DNA of 22,926 bases from Hofstenia miamia (GCA_900660155.1 CABFPE010000490.1:279720-302645); one strand, 5' to 3'. Numbered from the stretch's first letter, positions 8,836-18,681 are shown. Notes: generated by a model from the letters alone, not told the origin. Program-made: numbers and translations.

Positions 8836-10560
8836 TTGTGCATTCCTGTGCTGCTGCCTGTCCCTGAACAGTCTGTTTCACCATCTAATCATCATCATAA
8901 TCGCCGTCTTTACATTCTTGGTACTAGTTTTTCCTGTGAACTCCTTGCTGTCTCGATTAGTTGTCTTCCTCATCCTCCTCGCAAAGCTCACACTTATATT
9001 GGCCGTTTTGCCAACTCTGTTTTTGTTTCTCTTGTTGCTGATCACTTCTGTTCCTCCTCACTTCATGTTGATGACATCCTTCCCATCCCTCCTCGTACTG
9101 ATTCTCCATTCTTTCATATTGTTTGTATTCAAGAGCTTCATGTTATTATGGATTCTGAATTATGGTCGGATCCAAATAATTTGGCCTTCATAGCGGCCAT
9201 CATGATGCTTCTCGTTGTTATTGACTACCTGCTTCTCCTAGCACATTGCAACTCTGATTTCTCTTTTTTGCTTGCCAATGCTCACAGTCGTCTCATTAAA
9301 CCGTTGTCTCAGTTCTTACAACTTTATTTTCATTACTGAAACCTGGCTTGATCCTTCTTTTGCTGACAGTGGTGTTGTTCTCCACACTTAAAGTGTTCTC
9401 ATCACCTCTAACCTTGAAATCAACTCCTCTTCTTTGATTTCTCTTGTGGCTGTGCTGTTGTTCTCTGTGTTCACATTGTTTTTCTGTTCTGTGTTTACAA
9501 TCCTCTTTCCAACAGTCCTTTTCATATTCCCCTTGCTTATTTGTCATACATGCTTGAGTACTTTCATGATCAGTCTATCACTCTCCCTGGCCAATTTGGT
9601 TTTTCCACTCCTGCTTATCTGTGATGACATCAGCCTTTCTAATGTTTCCTGGAATGCATTTCACTCTAATAACGCCTATGAGTCCGCTGTCCTGAATCTT
9701 TTTGCTTCATACTCTCTTGAAAAACTTGTATCTTCTCCTACTTTTCCTGCTCCTCTCTCTTTGACTTGGTTTTGTGCTCTCACCCTGTTTTTTCAATTCT
9801 ATTACCCCATTTGCTGATCCAGCTGCTCCTCAACATGCTCGACCTAACAGTGAATTTGTATCTCTAAATCTCTCTCTTCTTCATTTCCCATTTTTCTCTA
9901 CTGGTGATTGGTACACCTTCCTTGATAAACTTATTTTTTCCTTTGCTCCTTGTTGAATAAAGCGTGTTTCTCTCCCTTTCTTTTTCTTGGTCCTTACTGT
10001 ACACTCTGAATAAACTGGAATCCTTCAAACGCCGTTCTGGTCCCTCAGATTCTTTGAAAATATCTTCGCACAGAAAATGTCATCAACTTTATGAAACACG
10101 ACAAAATCTCCCTTTTGTCCAGCTTCTCATTTGGATATCTTCAAGACTCGTTTTCTTTCTTCCGTTCCCTTCATTCCAACCCTGACCTCCTCAGTTTGAA
10201 ATGGAACCTTTTTTCTGCTAACTCGGATATGGTGAAAGCTGAACTCTTCAATGCCTATTTTGCTTCAAATTTCTCTGATTCTGTCTCTCTGTCCTGGTCC
10301 ACCTGCCACCACCCCGCTGATTCACTTATGTGACATTGTCTTCAACGCCGATGATGTTTCCCTCATGCCTAAGTTCTGCAAATTTCTTGTCTTTGCTATC
10401 CTGATGGCGCTCATCCTTTGTAATTCACGAAACCTCCTCAACTCTTTCCATCCCTTTAAAGCATCTCTTCTACGTTTGCTCCTCTAACCGTTTTCTGCCT
10501 TGCTGAAAATCATTTTGGATCTCTCCCCTGATTAAATCGAATCAGCTTCCCTCCTCATAC
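8836..10560 (+). mobile_element. non-LTR retrotransposon copy 2 (endonuclease and start of RT, frameshifted)
   Basis: This is a diverged second copy of the element at 6665-8200, on the same strand. The 5' part has an IGRFANSVFVSLVADHF reading (near 8998-9050) that matches copy 1 near 6740-6790. The endonuclease motif FITETWLDPSFADSG lies near 9330-9370, the DDISLSNVSWN block (degenerate GDFN) near 9625, and the RT linker KAELFNAYFASNFSDSVS near 10235-10290. Copy 2 extends slightly further than copy 1, to a PLIKSNQLPSSYR reading near 10530-10560. Stops and shifts throughout show it is inactive. Confidence 0.85.
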
Positions 10561-10716
10561 CGCCTAATGGCTGTTTATGTTAACAATCCCGGCTTTTGAG
10601 GAGATATTTCATAACCTATTTCAAATTCTTCTGACCAAAATCCTAAGTAATTTAAACAGCATAATGCTGCATGATGTACTCATGGTTTTGGAATTACTTA
10701 AATTTTTGTTTTTTAC

Positions 10717-10956
10717 TATATGTATATATGTTACAGTAAGATTGTGCAATTAGGAATTTCGTGAAATCCCTAAAATTTCAGTAAATTTGTGAAATTGCTA
10801 TTTCATTTTAGTATTTTTCCAAAAAACATTAAGTATCTAGGTATTTGAATATTTTTTTGAAGATAAGTGAAATGCAAATTTCACAAATTCACTGAATTTT
10901 AGGGATTTCACGAAATTCCTAATTACACAATCGTACTGCAACTTATATACATATAT
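10717..10956. mobile_element. foldback MITE with ~85-bp terminal inverted repeats
   Basis: The left arm (about 10717-10803) and right arm (about 10868-10956) are near-perfect reverse complements. Both contain AATTAGGAATTTCGTGAAAT, then CCCTAAAATT and AATTTGTGAAATT. The outer flanks are also inverted (TATGTATATA on each side), and a CAGTA/TACTG pair marks likely termini at 10735 and 10937. About 65 bp of unpaired sequence separates the arms. There is no coding capacity. If transcribed it would form a long hairpin. It ends about 210 bp before the first recognised SNARE exon. Confidence 0.85.
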
Positions 10957-11168
10957 GGGCTCTTTTGTGGTTATATTTCATCCGTCAAGATTTTGATGAT
11001 TTTGCGTTTGCATGTGTGTCATTAAATTGCATTTTTCTTATAAAATGCAGAAACATGAAGTATGGCAACGAACCTACTTGCGGGCATTTCGTTTCGCTGT
11101 TTTTATTTTGCCAAAATTTAGGAATTTCCCAATATTATTTCATTTTTTGAATACAATAAGTGTTTTAG

Positions 11169-14100
11169 TTAATGGTTGAAGTATTCACTGAGCAAAACGT
11201 CATTACTGGTGAAGATTTAGAGCATCAACTTGTGAAAGAACGTGAGCAAAGATGTAAGAAATTGGCAGATGTATGATATTAATGATTGCTACTGTAAATT
11301 TCACTGCTCTTTTAGGACGTCGCTGATATTCACTCTATCTTCGCTACCTTAGGTGAACATACCGACGTAAGTGTTTTCTAAGAAAGTTTTGTAATTAAGC
11401 ATACATTTCAGGGGCAGCGTGAAGCTGTTGAACAAGTTGATGAAAACGTTGAAAATGTTGTGAAGCATGTCGAAGAAGGCAATAAGCAGCTTTCCAAGGT
11501 GAGCTTTCATTTGGTTAGGCAATACTATTTTATGTTTTTAATTCGGCTGTAATATTTGGCGTGTCTGACGTTTTTGTTTATGTTCAATATAATCGCCCTG
11601 CATGTCAATAATTTTCTTACAGTTCAAATATAAAATATAAATAATCAATTTCATCACTGAAGCTTTTCTTTGGAATGCTGCGAATCAAGCTCAATGCTTC
11701 ATCTCGAATCTGGTTGCTCGGAGAAAATTTCATCTGCCTTGAAGCTTTTCACGCATCTTTGAATAATCATCAATGTCAGAACTGTATGGTGATTCTAGAA
11801 TGAGATTAACTTCTCTCGGCAATAAATAGGCATTTTCTATTGCTTAGTGTTCTGGACTGAATAAAGGAATCATGTTTTATATTCAATCGTCTGATATTTT
11901 GATAGTTTCGCCTTAGAAATTTTATCAACAAGACTGACCAATTGTTTAACATATTCATTTCATATCCAAAAGAAGTTGTGGCGCCCAATTTGACAAGACT
12001 TTCCGCATGGTCAAGCGATCAGTCAAAATTGTTCTCTTTCCAGTTCCAAGTTCCCCAGTGTGTGTTTGCAGAGATTGTCGAACATTAGTGTTTTATGCAT
12101 TCTGACCTAAGAACACGTAAGCATTAGTGGTTGTTGCTGATGTGGAGCATGAACAAAAGCTTTCAAATTTTCATTGATTAAATCCACTGCATTGCAAGGA
12201 GTAGACGTGTGTGCAGATAGTTACTACATTTTGTTCTACAAAGTAAATTCAAATAATGGTGGTAACGGAAACAGCGTTCAACTGATTGGTTGGTGAAGAA
12301 ACTAGTTAGGTATTTTTTTCACACACAGTGCTTTAATTCTCAAAACTTTTCAATAGGCCACGTCAATTTCGACGAAACGCTTTGCTAACATTTTGTTAAA
12401 TTGTTGAGAATAACTTATGCACTGTTACATTTGTACGGATTCTGCAAATTTTTATTCTACATTTTTGTTTGTGTGTTGAGTCATTGCAGAATTTAAAAAA
12501 TCTTCAGCTCTTCAGATATAGTTTGCAGCCTTTGAATTATATTTAGAAAATGTAAATGTTGCAATCGATTATACTTTTTAATGAGATTACTAGACTTTAA
12601 GATTATGGACAAAGACTGTAACCGGTATTTAGCAACCTCCGAATTTTGACTCAAAGGCACTGTTTTGATGCAAACTTGATTTCGTCAAATTGAACACAGT
12701 TTATTAGCTTGTTTATCCTCTTGAACATAGTAGTATGTTTAAACATGTTAGTTCGAGCAAAATTCTTGATTTCCAGTATATGATGCACATGGTCAGAGAC
12801 AAAAGAATCTGTTGCAATTTTGCTAAATTATAAAGATGTTTCTAGTATTGAGATAAATTTGATAAATAAATAAATAGGGTTAATGAAAGCCTAAAAATTT
12901 TTGTGAATATGTTTATGATTCTTATAAAATGGTGGGAAAGCATTCATTTCATTCAAAATGTGTTCGAATTCTAGACGTGTGGTTTGTTTAATTTAAAATG
13001 AACTGAGATAAAATGCTTTTTAGAATGAGTATTTACCATTATTTATAATAAATAATGGTGAACGAGACAAAAGCTATTTACCCCAAATGTTAAAAATAAA
13101 CGTGAGGTCCAACTTTTGAAAATACAAAGTTTTAATATCATTTATTTTGAGACTATCATTATTGTGTAATTATTTGGTAATTATATGCAGGACACAACAA
13201 AAGCAATAAAATATAACACAAAAGAGAAAAATAATTCGAAAACCTAAATTTGTCCTCAAAGTATCAAATCAAAATGATAGAATCACTAAATTTTTTCAAA
13301 TTTTATACAGGAATTCGACTTTCCCAGACTTCTCAATATAAATGATGAACGCAATTTTCAGTATGCTGGGCACAGAATTGAAAAATGGCGCTCAACACAC
13401 CAGAAGACGAGATACCGTCTGTCACCGTCTAATCTAGTTTGCAGAATTTTTGGTCGAAGCCATATTCAGAATTTAAATTTAATATTCAAAACTCGAAAAT
13501 AATTCTTTACATTTATTCCCATTTCTAATTCATTTTCATTATGGCAATAATTAAACAGTTTTTTTTACCAAGAAGGAATGACAACTATTAAACGATTTTG
13601 GTAAAATTCTACTTCCCATAAACAATACGAAGAGTTAAGATTTTTTATGTTTGCGATTGATGAGAACATTGTTTAAGGTCTCCGACTATCAAATGTAAAT
13701 TTCTGAATATAAATTGTAGATTTCTGAATTAAATGTGAAAATGATGCAGTTCTCTGCAATAAGCGAGGACATCAATCAATTCAAGCGTAGATAACTTTAG
13801 ACCTTTATAGGTGTGGTCCAATGAATTTGTTTCATTCACTCGAATTTCCAATGATGATATTTTCAAAGAACTGTGGGCTATGGATTTCTGAATGTTATCA
13901 TTTTGCATATGTAAACTAATTACAATGCAAGCTGTGTTCAACGAATTACATGTATCAATAAAATAGTTATTCCAACGTGTTTCACATGGAGTAAAAGGCT
14001 TAGTCATAACCTATTTCTTAGAGGTTTCTTGAGATAGTTTAAAACACTAACAACCCTTTGCCACTATTCTCTTCACTTCCTTTGTATCCAGCAAGTCTTT

Positions 14101-15643
14101 TTGACAAGATATTCAAGTACTGTTTCTGGCAACCCTAACAATGTATTTGTGGAAATTCGTCTTGCATCGCTTCTCATTTTTGGCATATTTGCCGACCGGC
14201 CTTTTTGCTTCCCATTCTTCAGTAAGGGAGCCTAACTGACCACGAATAATTTAGAACCAGAACGCTGAAGCATGAGGGTGTCCTATAGTATCTATGGTTT
14301 CCACAAGGTAAAACTTTCCATTGCAAAAGAAACATATACATTAATAACGGGACAATTTTCAAGTGTAGACTCTCCATCTATGGCAAGTGTAGCATTACGG
14401 TCTCTGATTAGTGAACTTTTTGTTTACCCTCGTCGTAAGCGTTATCAAGCAAAGGGGACGTTAACACAAGGATTTAAAATTTTTACTAGCTCCGTAAATT
14501 GTAGGTTACGCACTGTTTTAAGAGGGAAATTGACACCAATTATGTATCTTGTAATTTACTATTCGATCTGTTCTTGTTTTTTTAATGCAGAAACCATGGT
14601 AATTGCTGATTGTTGAAGTTACTTGCTTATCAAAGACCCAGTTTCATCGCATATTTCTACAACTGCCCTGCTACTCTTCTTGGTGCAATGACAGCATGGT
14701 GCTTTTTCATTTGCGCAGTAAGATTGAAAATATCAACAACCTATTTTGCAGCGAGTTCTAGCTTTACCATCCATTTCGCAAAATATAACCAAATGGGGTT
14801 CTTGGTTCTACCCATGCATTACATAGAAGAAAAGGAGAATTTTATTTACGTCAATTGATCTCATGTGAGCAGCGTACATTAAATAAATTGTTTTTTATGA
14901 TATGTTTAAGACCGCTTTTATCTACTTGGCTGTTCTATTCTTGTGATAAAGTAGAGACGTAGAATATTAAGTGATTACTTCAGGTTGTGTTTCATAATTT
15001 TATGTAATTCATATATTTCATGTCAAAATTTGTGTTAATGTTGGTTTGCTATTTTTTTAGCATTTAAGCAATTTTAGGCAGTCTCCTACGCTAGTTACGG
15101 TGCTGGGTTAACATGCGCCGCAGTTGGGGGATTAATTGGCGGACCGATTGGAATTGCGGTTGGATTTAAAGCTGGATGTGCTGCTGCAGTATCAGGATCT
15201 GCTGCTGGTATGTTTATACCTTCTATGCAATTCTAATTCTCTTAATTGCAATGGTGTCATTTGCACAAATCAAAAATGATAGATTATCTTGCTACAAATT
15301 TCATTTAATTGACATTGGCTTTCGTTATAATTTATGGCTATCTGCGATCTAAATTTGTTATGTTTTTATTCTTCATGATTTATCAAATTATTGTTGCTTA
15401 TGCGTATGAAACACGGAAATGCAATGAGTACACTTTGATTACATCAGCCATTAATGTGTAATTTGGTATTATTAGCTGCCTAAAACAGTGTTTTAAAGAT
15501 CCTGTCGTAATACATATTTGAAACGTTAGTTTCCAGGAAAAAACTTTTATTTTTGTTTGCTATAATGATCCAAGAATATTATTTCCTAATAATCATACTA
15601 ATTTTGTGCTTTAGGCTTTGGTATTGGTAATTTTGTGCTTTAG
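11169..15643 (+). CDS. STX17-like: syntaxin-17-like Qa-SNARE, spliced, N-terminus not found
   Basis: I propose exons 11169-11270, 11316-11366, 11412-11498, 15078-15207 and 15615-15643, all GT-AG and in phase, giving about 132 residues. Syntaxin 17 is the autophagosomal Qa-SNARE that pairs with SNAP29 and VAMP7/8 for fusion with lysosomes. The SNARE motif starts near EREQRCKKLADD, runs through GQREAVEQVDENVENVV with the zero-layer Gln at the GQRE position, and ends EEGNKQLSK. The family hallmark follows: two glycine-zipper helices around GGLIGGPIGIAVGFKAG, close to human GGPIGLLAGFK. The last exon reads FGIGNFVL and stops, so the roughly 30-residue cytosolic tail of human STX17 is missing. The N-terminal helical domain is not seen. 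An in-frame TAG (11166-11168) lies just before the first exon, so either TTTTAG there is an acceptor or ATG 11172 is the start. Confidence 0.85.
11643..12083 (-). mobile_element. mariner-family transposase relic, internally deleted
   Basis: On the minus strand an open frame at 12083-11955 ends in TGA. It reads the end of the HTH region: ELGTGKRTILTDRLTMRKV then LSNWAPQLL, matching the mariner pattern of TIL-DRL-MRKV-x-W-P-LL. Further on (about 11730-11645) the C-terminal motif RDEALSLIRSIPKKSFSDE appears. The DDE core that should lie between, normally hundreds of bases, is mostly missing or scrambled. It lies antisense inside the SNARE intron. Confidence 0.7.
12084..13728. other. intron interior, no gene seen
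   Basis: AT-rich sequence between the mariner and hAT relics. It may include decayed C-terminal hAT sequence, but I see no motif. One perfect hairpin (13035-13059) is noted separately. Confidence 0.5.
13035..13059. repeat. perfect 12-bp inverted repeat
   Basis: ACCATTATTTAT, one central base, and ATAAATAATGGT form a perfect AT-rich hairpin inside the SNARE intron. It is not a terminator in this eukaryotic setting; it may be a tiny MITE remnant. Confidence 0.7.
13729..14830 (-). pseudogene. hAT transposase relic with BED finger
   Basis: Read on the minus strand, the landmarks of a hAT transposase appear in order. A BED-type finger with IWLYFAK/DGKARTRCK and QMKKHH lies near 14805-14694. FTELVKILNPCVNVPF is near 14500-14450, and TLAIDGESTLENCPVIN is near 14395-14340 (first catalytic Asp in the DG motif; the usual Trp after DG is Glu). 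YLVETIDTIGHPHASAF is near 14305-14255, and ANMPKMRSD near 14190-14165 is a degenerate DNAANMxKMR motif lacking its Asp. PFTPCETRWNNYF near 14000-13962 is the conserved TRW segment. Several frames are needed and key residues are lost, so it is dead. The C-terminal dimerisation domain was not seen. It sits antisense in the SNARE intron. Confidence 0.85.
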
Positions 15644-15657
15644 GCTTGAAATCTCAT
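15599..15657 (+). repeat. 29-bp tandem duplication of the last SNARE splice acceptor
   Basis: AATTTTGTGCTTTAGGCTT occurs twice, offset by 29 bp (acceptor AG at 15613-15614 and 15642-15643). The first AG gives the FGIGNFVL terminus, and its stop codon TAG is part of the second AG. Splicing to the second AG would give a different short end (LKSH then stop). 29 is not a multiple of three, so the two sites use different frames. Confidence 0.8.
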
Positions 15658-16328
15658 TGAAATTTTGTATCTTTGTTTTGTTAATTTTTAGTTTCTTATT
15701 TGATGTAGTTATACTTTTTGGTAATTTTTTGTGGTGTTTTTATATATATATTTATTTTCGTTAAGCAATTTAAAATGAAATGGTAAATGTTTTCTATTTT
15801 CCGTCAAATTATTTGTATGTTGAAAAATATTTTTTAAATTTATTCTAAAATTGAATACTTATTCAGTTTCATATTCTTGGAGATCATACTAAGTGTTGGT
15901 TGGATGCCAACTACTTCAACTGGATACTCAACAATTCCGCCAAACATATTCTGCCTTACAAAAAAATGAACGTACACTAAATGCTAAAGAAATTTTTTTT
16001 ATATTGTTTCATCAATCGAACTTTAACCTTGTTAAACGTTTGTGTTGATTGAACAGGAATTGGAATATGCACAAGTTAGGACTATACAAATGCGTTCAAT
16101 GCAGTGAAGGTACTTACCTATATTTAAATTTCCTGCTTCAAGCAACACATTAATTATATAACAAGTAAAAATCGAGAAAAATGTAAAATTCTTTCTTTAA
16201 CATCCCGATTTTATCATCCTTGTAAAGATGATTTATATTTTCATTTGATTACTTAAAAATAAGATTTTAACGATTTGATAATTAAGCATGCTTAACTTAA
16301 TTTGTACCAACGTCGAATAAGTCAAAAT
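15658..16328. other. no other gene seen
   Basis: AT-rich sequence after the preferred SNARE stop, with a TA run near 15740. Apart from the possible exon at 16057-16109, nothing is supported, and I found no clear polyadenylation signal near either stop. Confidence 0.5.
16057..16109 (+). CDS. possible alternative terminal exon of the SNARE gene
   Basis: After acceptor TTGATTGAACAG, phase 1 from exon 15078-15207 continues as GIGICTS and stops at 16077-16079. A 12-bp microexon at 15615-15626 would keep the same phase and join both segments. A donor-like GTACTT follows at 16110. The Gly/Ile content fits a membrane hairpin, but the peptide is too short to be sure. The 15615-15643 end aligns better with the human second helix. 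Confidence 0.3.
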
Positions 16329-16354
16329 TATAATAATAATAATAATAATAATAA
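16329..16354. repeat. (TAA)n microsatellite
   Basis: About eight uninterrupted TAA units followed by an A-run. Confidence 0.9.
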
Positions 16355-16671
16355 AAACTTTATTATAAAGATAATGGCATAGCGACCATGCCTCCAGAAA
16401 ATGCAAGACTTGGACTGAGGGATTGGAAAAATAGGACTACTTACGCAGTAGTGCATGCAAATCAACTCAAATGTAGTGAATCCTATATAACTTAAAAGCA
16501 ATGTGTTGAAAAATATTAAATTTTGAAACATTACAAAAGTATCAAATACTTCTTCTTCTAGTACTACAATCTAATAATCAATTTTGGTCGAGCAAACCAA
16601 AAAATCAAGCTAAAATGTATTAAATTGTTATTGAACGAGTTTACATGGTAGCAGAGAGTGGTTATGTCGTC

Positions 16672-16735
16672 GTCCCAAAGATGGAATCGGATCCAAAATT
16701 TGAGGATCCGGATCAGATCCGAATTTTTTAAAACA
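16672..16735 (+). repeat. GGATC-rich low-complexity repeat
   Basis: The tract contains GAATCGGATCC, GAGGATCCGGATCAGATCCG and then an A/T tail. Its composition matches the repeats at 1690-1876 and 17455-17580, from which it may derive. Confidence 0.55.
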
Positions 16736-16809
16736 ATATAGAATGTAAATAAGTATTACAACTATAAATAAACATGGACTTAAAATATATTTGTTTTTTC
16801 AAATGCGAC

Positions 16810-17345
16810 TCTAAATTTCATAGTGTCAAAGTAAATGTTGTATTTTCTGATTGGCTAGATGTTATTAATGGTGTTTCTCAGGGTCAATCTTAGATCCCCT
16901 TCTTTTCAGTATATATGTAAACGACATGGATACGATAACTGATAATAATTTAATTCAATATGCCGATGATTCCTGCATATTTAACGATAATGAATCGATG
17001 CATTTATCAGTTGAATCTGTAGCACATAATTACAACAAATTGTCAACATGCATAAGTTACTCATAAAGGAAAGTAAAAAATAGTTTGTATTTTGCAGCGC
17101 ACTGCGTCTAAAATCCATATTTCAGCATTAAATATGAATCACAATCATATTAAGGTTTCAAATGTAGAAAATTTTAATTATATAGGAGTATATTTTACTC
17201 GAAGCTAAATTTTGAATCTCACATTAATGCAATGATCCGAAAATTGGCCATGGTTCTAATATTATGTCAATGATAGTAATGCAATTGCCAACTTGTCATT
17301 ATTCAATTTTTTTTTCATTAATTTATTATTATGTTATCCATTAAA
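16810..17345 (+). mobile_element. non-LTR retrotransposon RT fragment (same family as 1900-3735)
   Basis: An open stretch reads VINGVSQGSILDPLLFSIYV and NDMDTITDNNLI, followed by the RT catalytic motif QYADDSCIF (near 16960-16985). It continues frameshifted into NFESHINAMIRKLAMV and QLPTCHYSIFFFINLLLCY (near 17280-17340), which match IVKQLPACKIIQFFYSF in the minus-strand copy. Both ends are truncated and the YADD motif is intact. This and 1900-3735 form an inverted pair about 13 kb apart. Confidence 0.88.
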
Positions 17346-17454
17346 AGGTTTTGAACAATTTATGGTTAATCTGTGCACAAATTTAAAACAATTTAGAAAA
17401 TGTTTGTTTTCATTGGTAACATTTGTGAAAAGGCACTTTCAATACTATTTGGTA

Positions 17455-17580
17455 GCCAAATCAGAGATCGGATACCGGTCGGATCGGATCTACATCTTGA
17501 GAAAATTTTGGATTCCAAAATTTTTAAAAATGCGTATATTGTAAATTAAGTGAGTTAATAATCTCAATATAAGTGAAATT
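17455..17580 (+). repeat. dispersed GGATC-type repeat, inverted partner of 1690-1876
   Basis: The tract reads ATCGGATACCGGTCGGATCGG then ATCTACATCTTGAGAAAATT and later TTAATAATCTCAAT, matching the reverse complement of 1690-1870 with substitutions. In both places it lies on the 3' side of the same LINE family, so it may be a shared insertion or part of that element's tail. Confidence 0.6.
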
Positions 17581-17586
17581 TTGTAA

Positions 17587-17835
17587 TTGAATTTCATTGT
17601 TCATACAACAGGTTCCGCGGTATTCTTTCCAACAACTTATAAAATTGTTGACGAATACTTCAAATCTGAAAATGCGATTCATGTTAGCCATCATATGATA
17701 AAACAGTAAAGCAACCAAAAACATCTGTTTGTACAAACTTTCAAATGGAAAATCAGAAGAAACACAGAGAATCAAGTGGAATACCTTGAATGTTACAAGC
17801 ACCTACAAAATGTAATGATGCTATTAAAACTATAA
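17587..17835 (+). pseudogene. coding-like frame with one internal stop, unidentified
   Basis: One frame reads 81 sense codons with a single internal TAA (17707-17709) to TAA 17833-17835. It includes TTYKIVDEYFKSENAIHVSH before the stop and NTENQVEYLECYKHLQNVMM after it. ACAACAG at 17605-17611 could be an acceptor. The amino-acid mix looks like real protein more than AT-rich noise, but I recognise no family. The opposite strand is also open for 92 codons (17802-17524) and reads as a hydrophobic, Phe-rich product, more likely the shadow. Confidence 0.3.
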
Positions 17836-18136
17836 TATTCTCATGTAAGATGCACTATAAGAACTTGAATTGCCAAGATCAATTTTGTTTTCAAAGGGTT
17901 CCTTATTATTATAATCACTAATACAAAAATTTTTATAGACCATACCTTTGGCATTGCAATAACAGGGCATTAATTTATTTAATGCTGCTTTTATATAATT
18001 TTATATTTGTAATCCAAACAAATATCTAATTTTAATGAAAAGTAAAATTCAAAATTTATTTTATAATTTCAAATTAGTTTGAAAAATGAATTTTTCTATC
18101 ACTAATTGCAAAAAACTCTACTACAATTTTTTGGGC
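17836..18136. other. no gene seen
   Basis: AT-rich sequence without a supported feature. Confidence 0.5.
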
Positions 18137-18251
18137 AGTGCGCAGAGCAGAGTTTGATGCCGAGCTAGTGTTTTGCAGGAATGCCAGGGCCCAAGGGAGG
18201 GCAGGCACCAGGCATTGCTGTGATCAAATAACCGGGCATATGTTATGCCCG
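18137..18251. repeat. GC-rich islet ending in a hairpin
   Basis: A GC-rich stretch (GCAGTGCGCAGAGCAGAG, then GCCAGGGCCCAAGGGAGGGC) in otherwise AT-rich DNA ends with CGGGCATA-TGT-TATGCCCG at 18233-18251, a perfect 8-bp stem. It is probably debris of a DNA transposon; no terminal repeat pair was found. The minus-strand open frame at 18224-18643 crosses it and is not supported. Confidence 0.45.
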
Positions 18252-18429
18252 CTCAAATAAAGTCTGGTATAATTATAAGATAATATGCCGTAATTATGTA
18301 AGCTTTTTCTGCTTAGAAAAAAAAATTTAAAAATTTCCCTTGAAATTAATGCTTTTACCAAAAAAATATTTAAATTTTGTTGTACATTTGCTCTTATAAA
18401 ATGAAAGAAATGGAAAACATTAGTTTCTA

Positions 18430-18538
18430 TGCATGATATTTTTAAGAATGGGATCCGGATAGTAAATTGAATATACTGAATACCTGATAATTCTGGATAA
18501 TTTACCGAATACCGGATAATATATTGTTCAATTATTAC
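18430..18538. repeat. CCGGATA-type repeat, possible left end of an outer element
   Basis: AAGAATGGGATCCGGATA, and later TTACCGAATACCGGATAATA, resemble the reverse complement of 19805-19931 (TAGAATCCCGGATACGG and TACCGGATTTTATCGGATAA). The two tracts therefore flank 18539-19656 as an imperfect inverted pair. Confidence 0.4.
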
Positions 18539-18681
18539 TAGGGCAACCAGAAATATGCCTTTAAAAAAACAAAATATGACGTTATTTGTATGATAAAATA
18601 TGACGGAATTTAGTAAAATACGCCCTAAAATATTACCATTCATTTTTCAAAATGATCAATTTAAGCAACTCTGTCAAATAT

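Larger units (their letters stand above)
11499..15077 (+). other. large third intron of the SNARE gene
   Basis: This 3,579-bp intron has donor AAG|GTGAGC and acceptor ATTTTAG|GCA. It contrasts with the two preceding introns, which are 45 bp each (11271-11315 and 11367-11411). It holds antisense mariner and hAT relics, which largely explain its size. Confidence 0.75.

Noticed and set aside
8836..9339. 167-codon open frame as an intact host gene
   Set aside because: It is the decayed 5' part of LINE copy 2, and the matching region of copy 1 shows the same sequence broken differently.
11169..11498. Assignment to another syntaxin such as syntaxin 1, 7 or 12
   Set aside because: Those have a single C-terminal transmembrane helix; the GGPIG...GFKAG hairpin in the next exon is characteristic of syntaxin 17.
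14272..14858. Plus-strand frames of 114 and 82 codons as SNARE exons or genes
   Set aside because: The minus strand here carries ordered hAT transposase motifs, so the plus frames are antisense shadows.
18224..18643. 139-codon minus-strand frame
   Set aside because: It crosses the GC-rich hairpin, the CCGGATA repeat and the hAT-like terminus, and its Ile/Phe-rich reading reflects AT composition.
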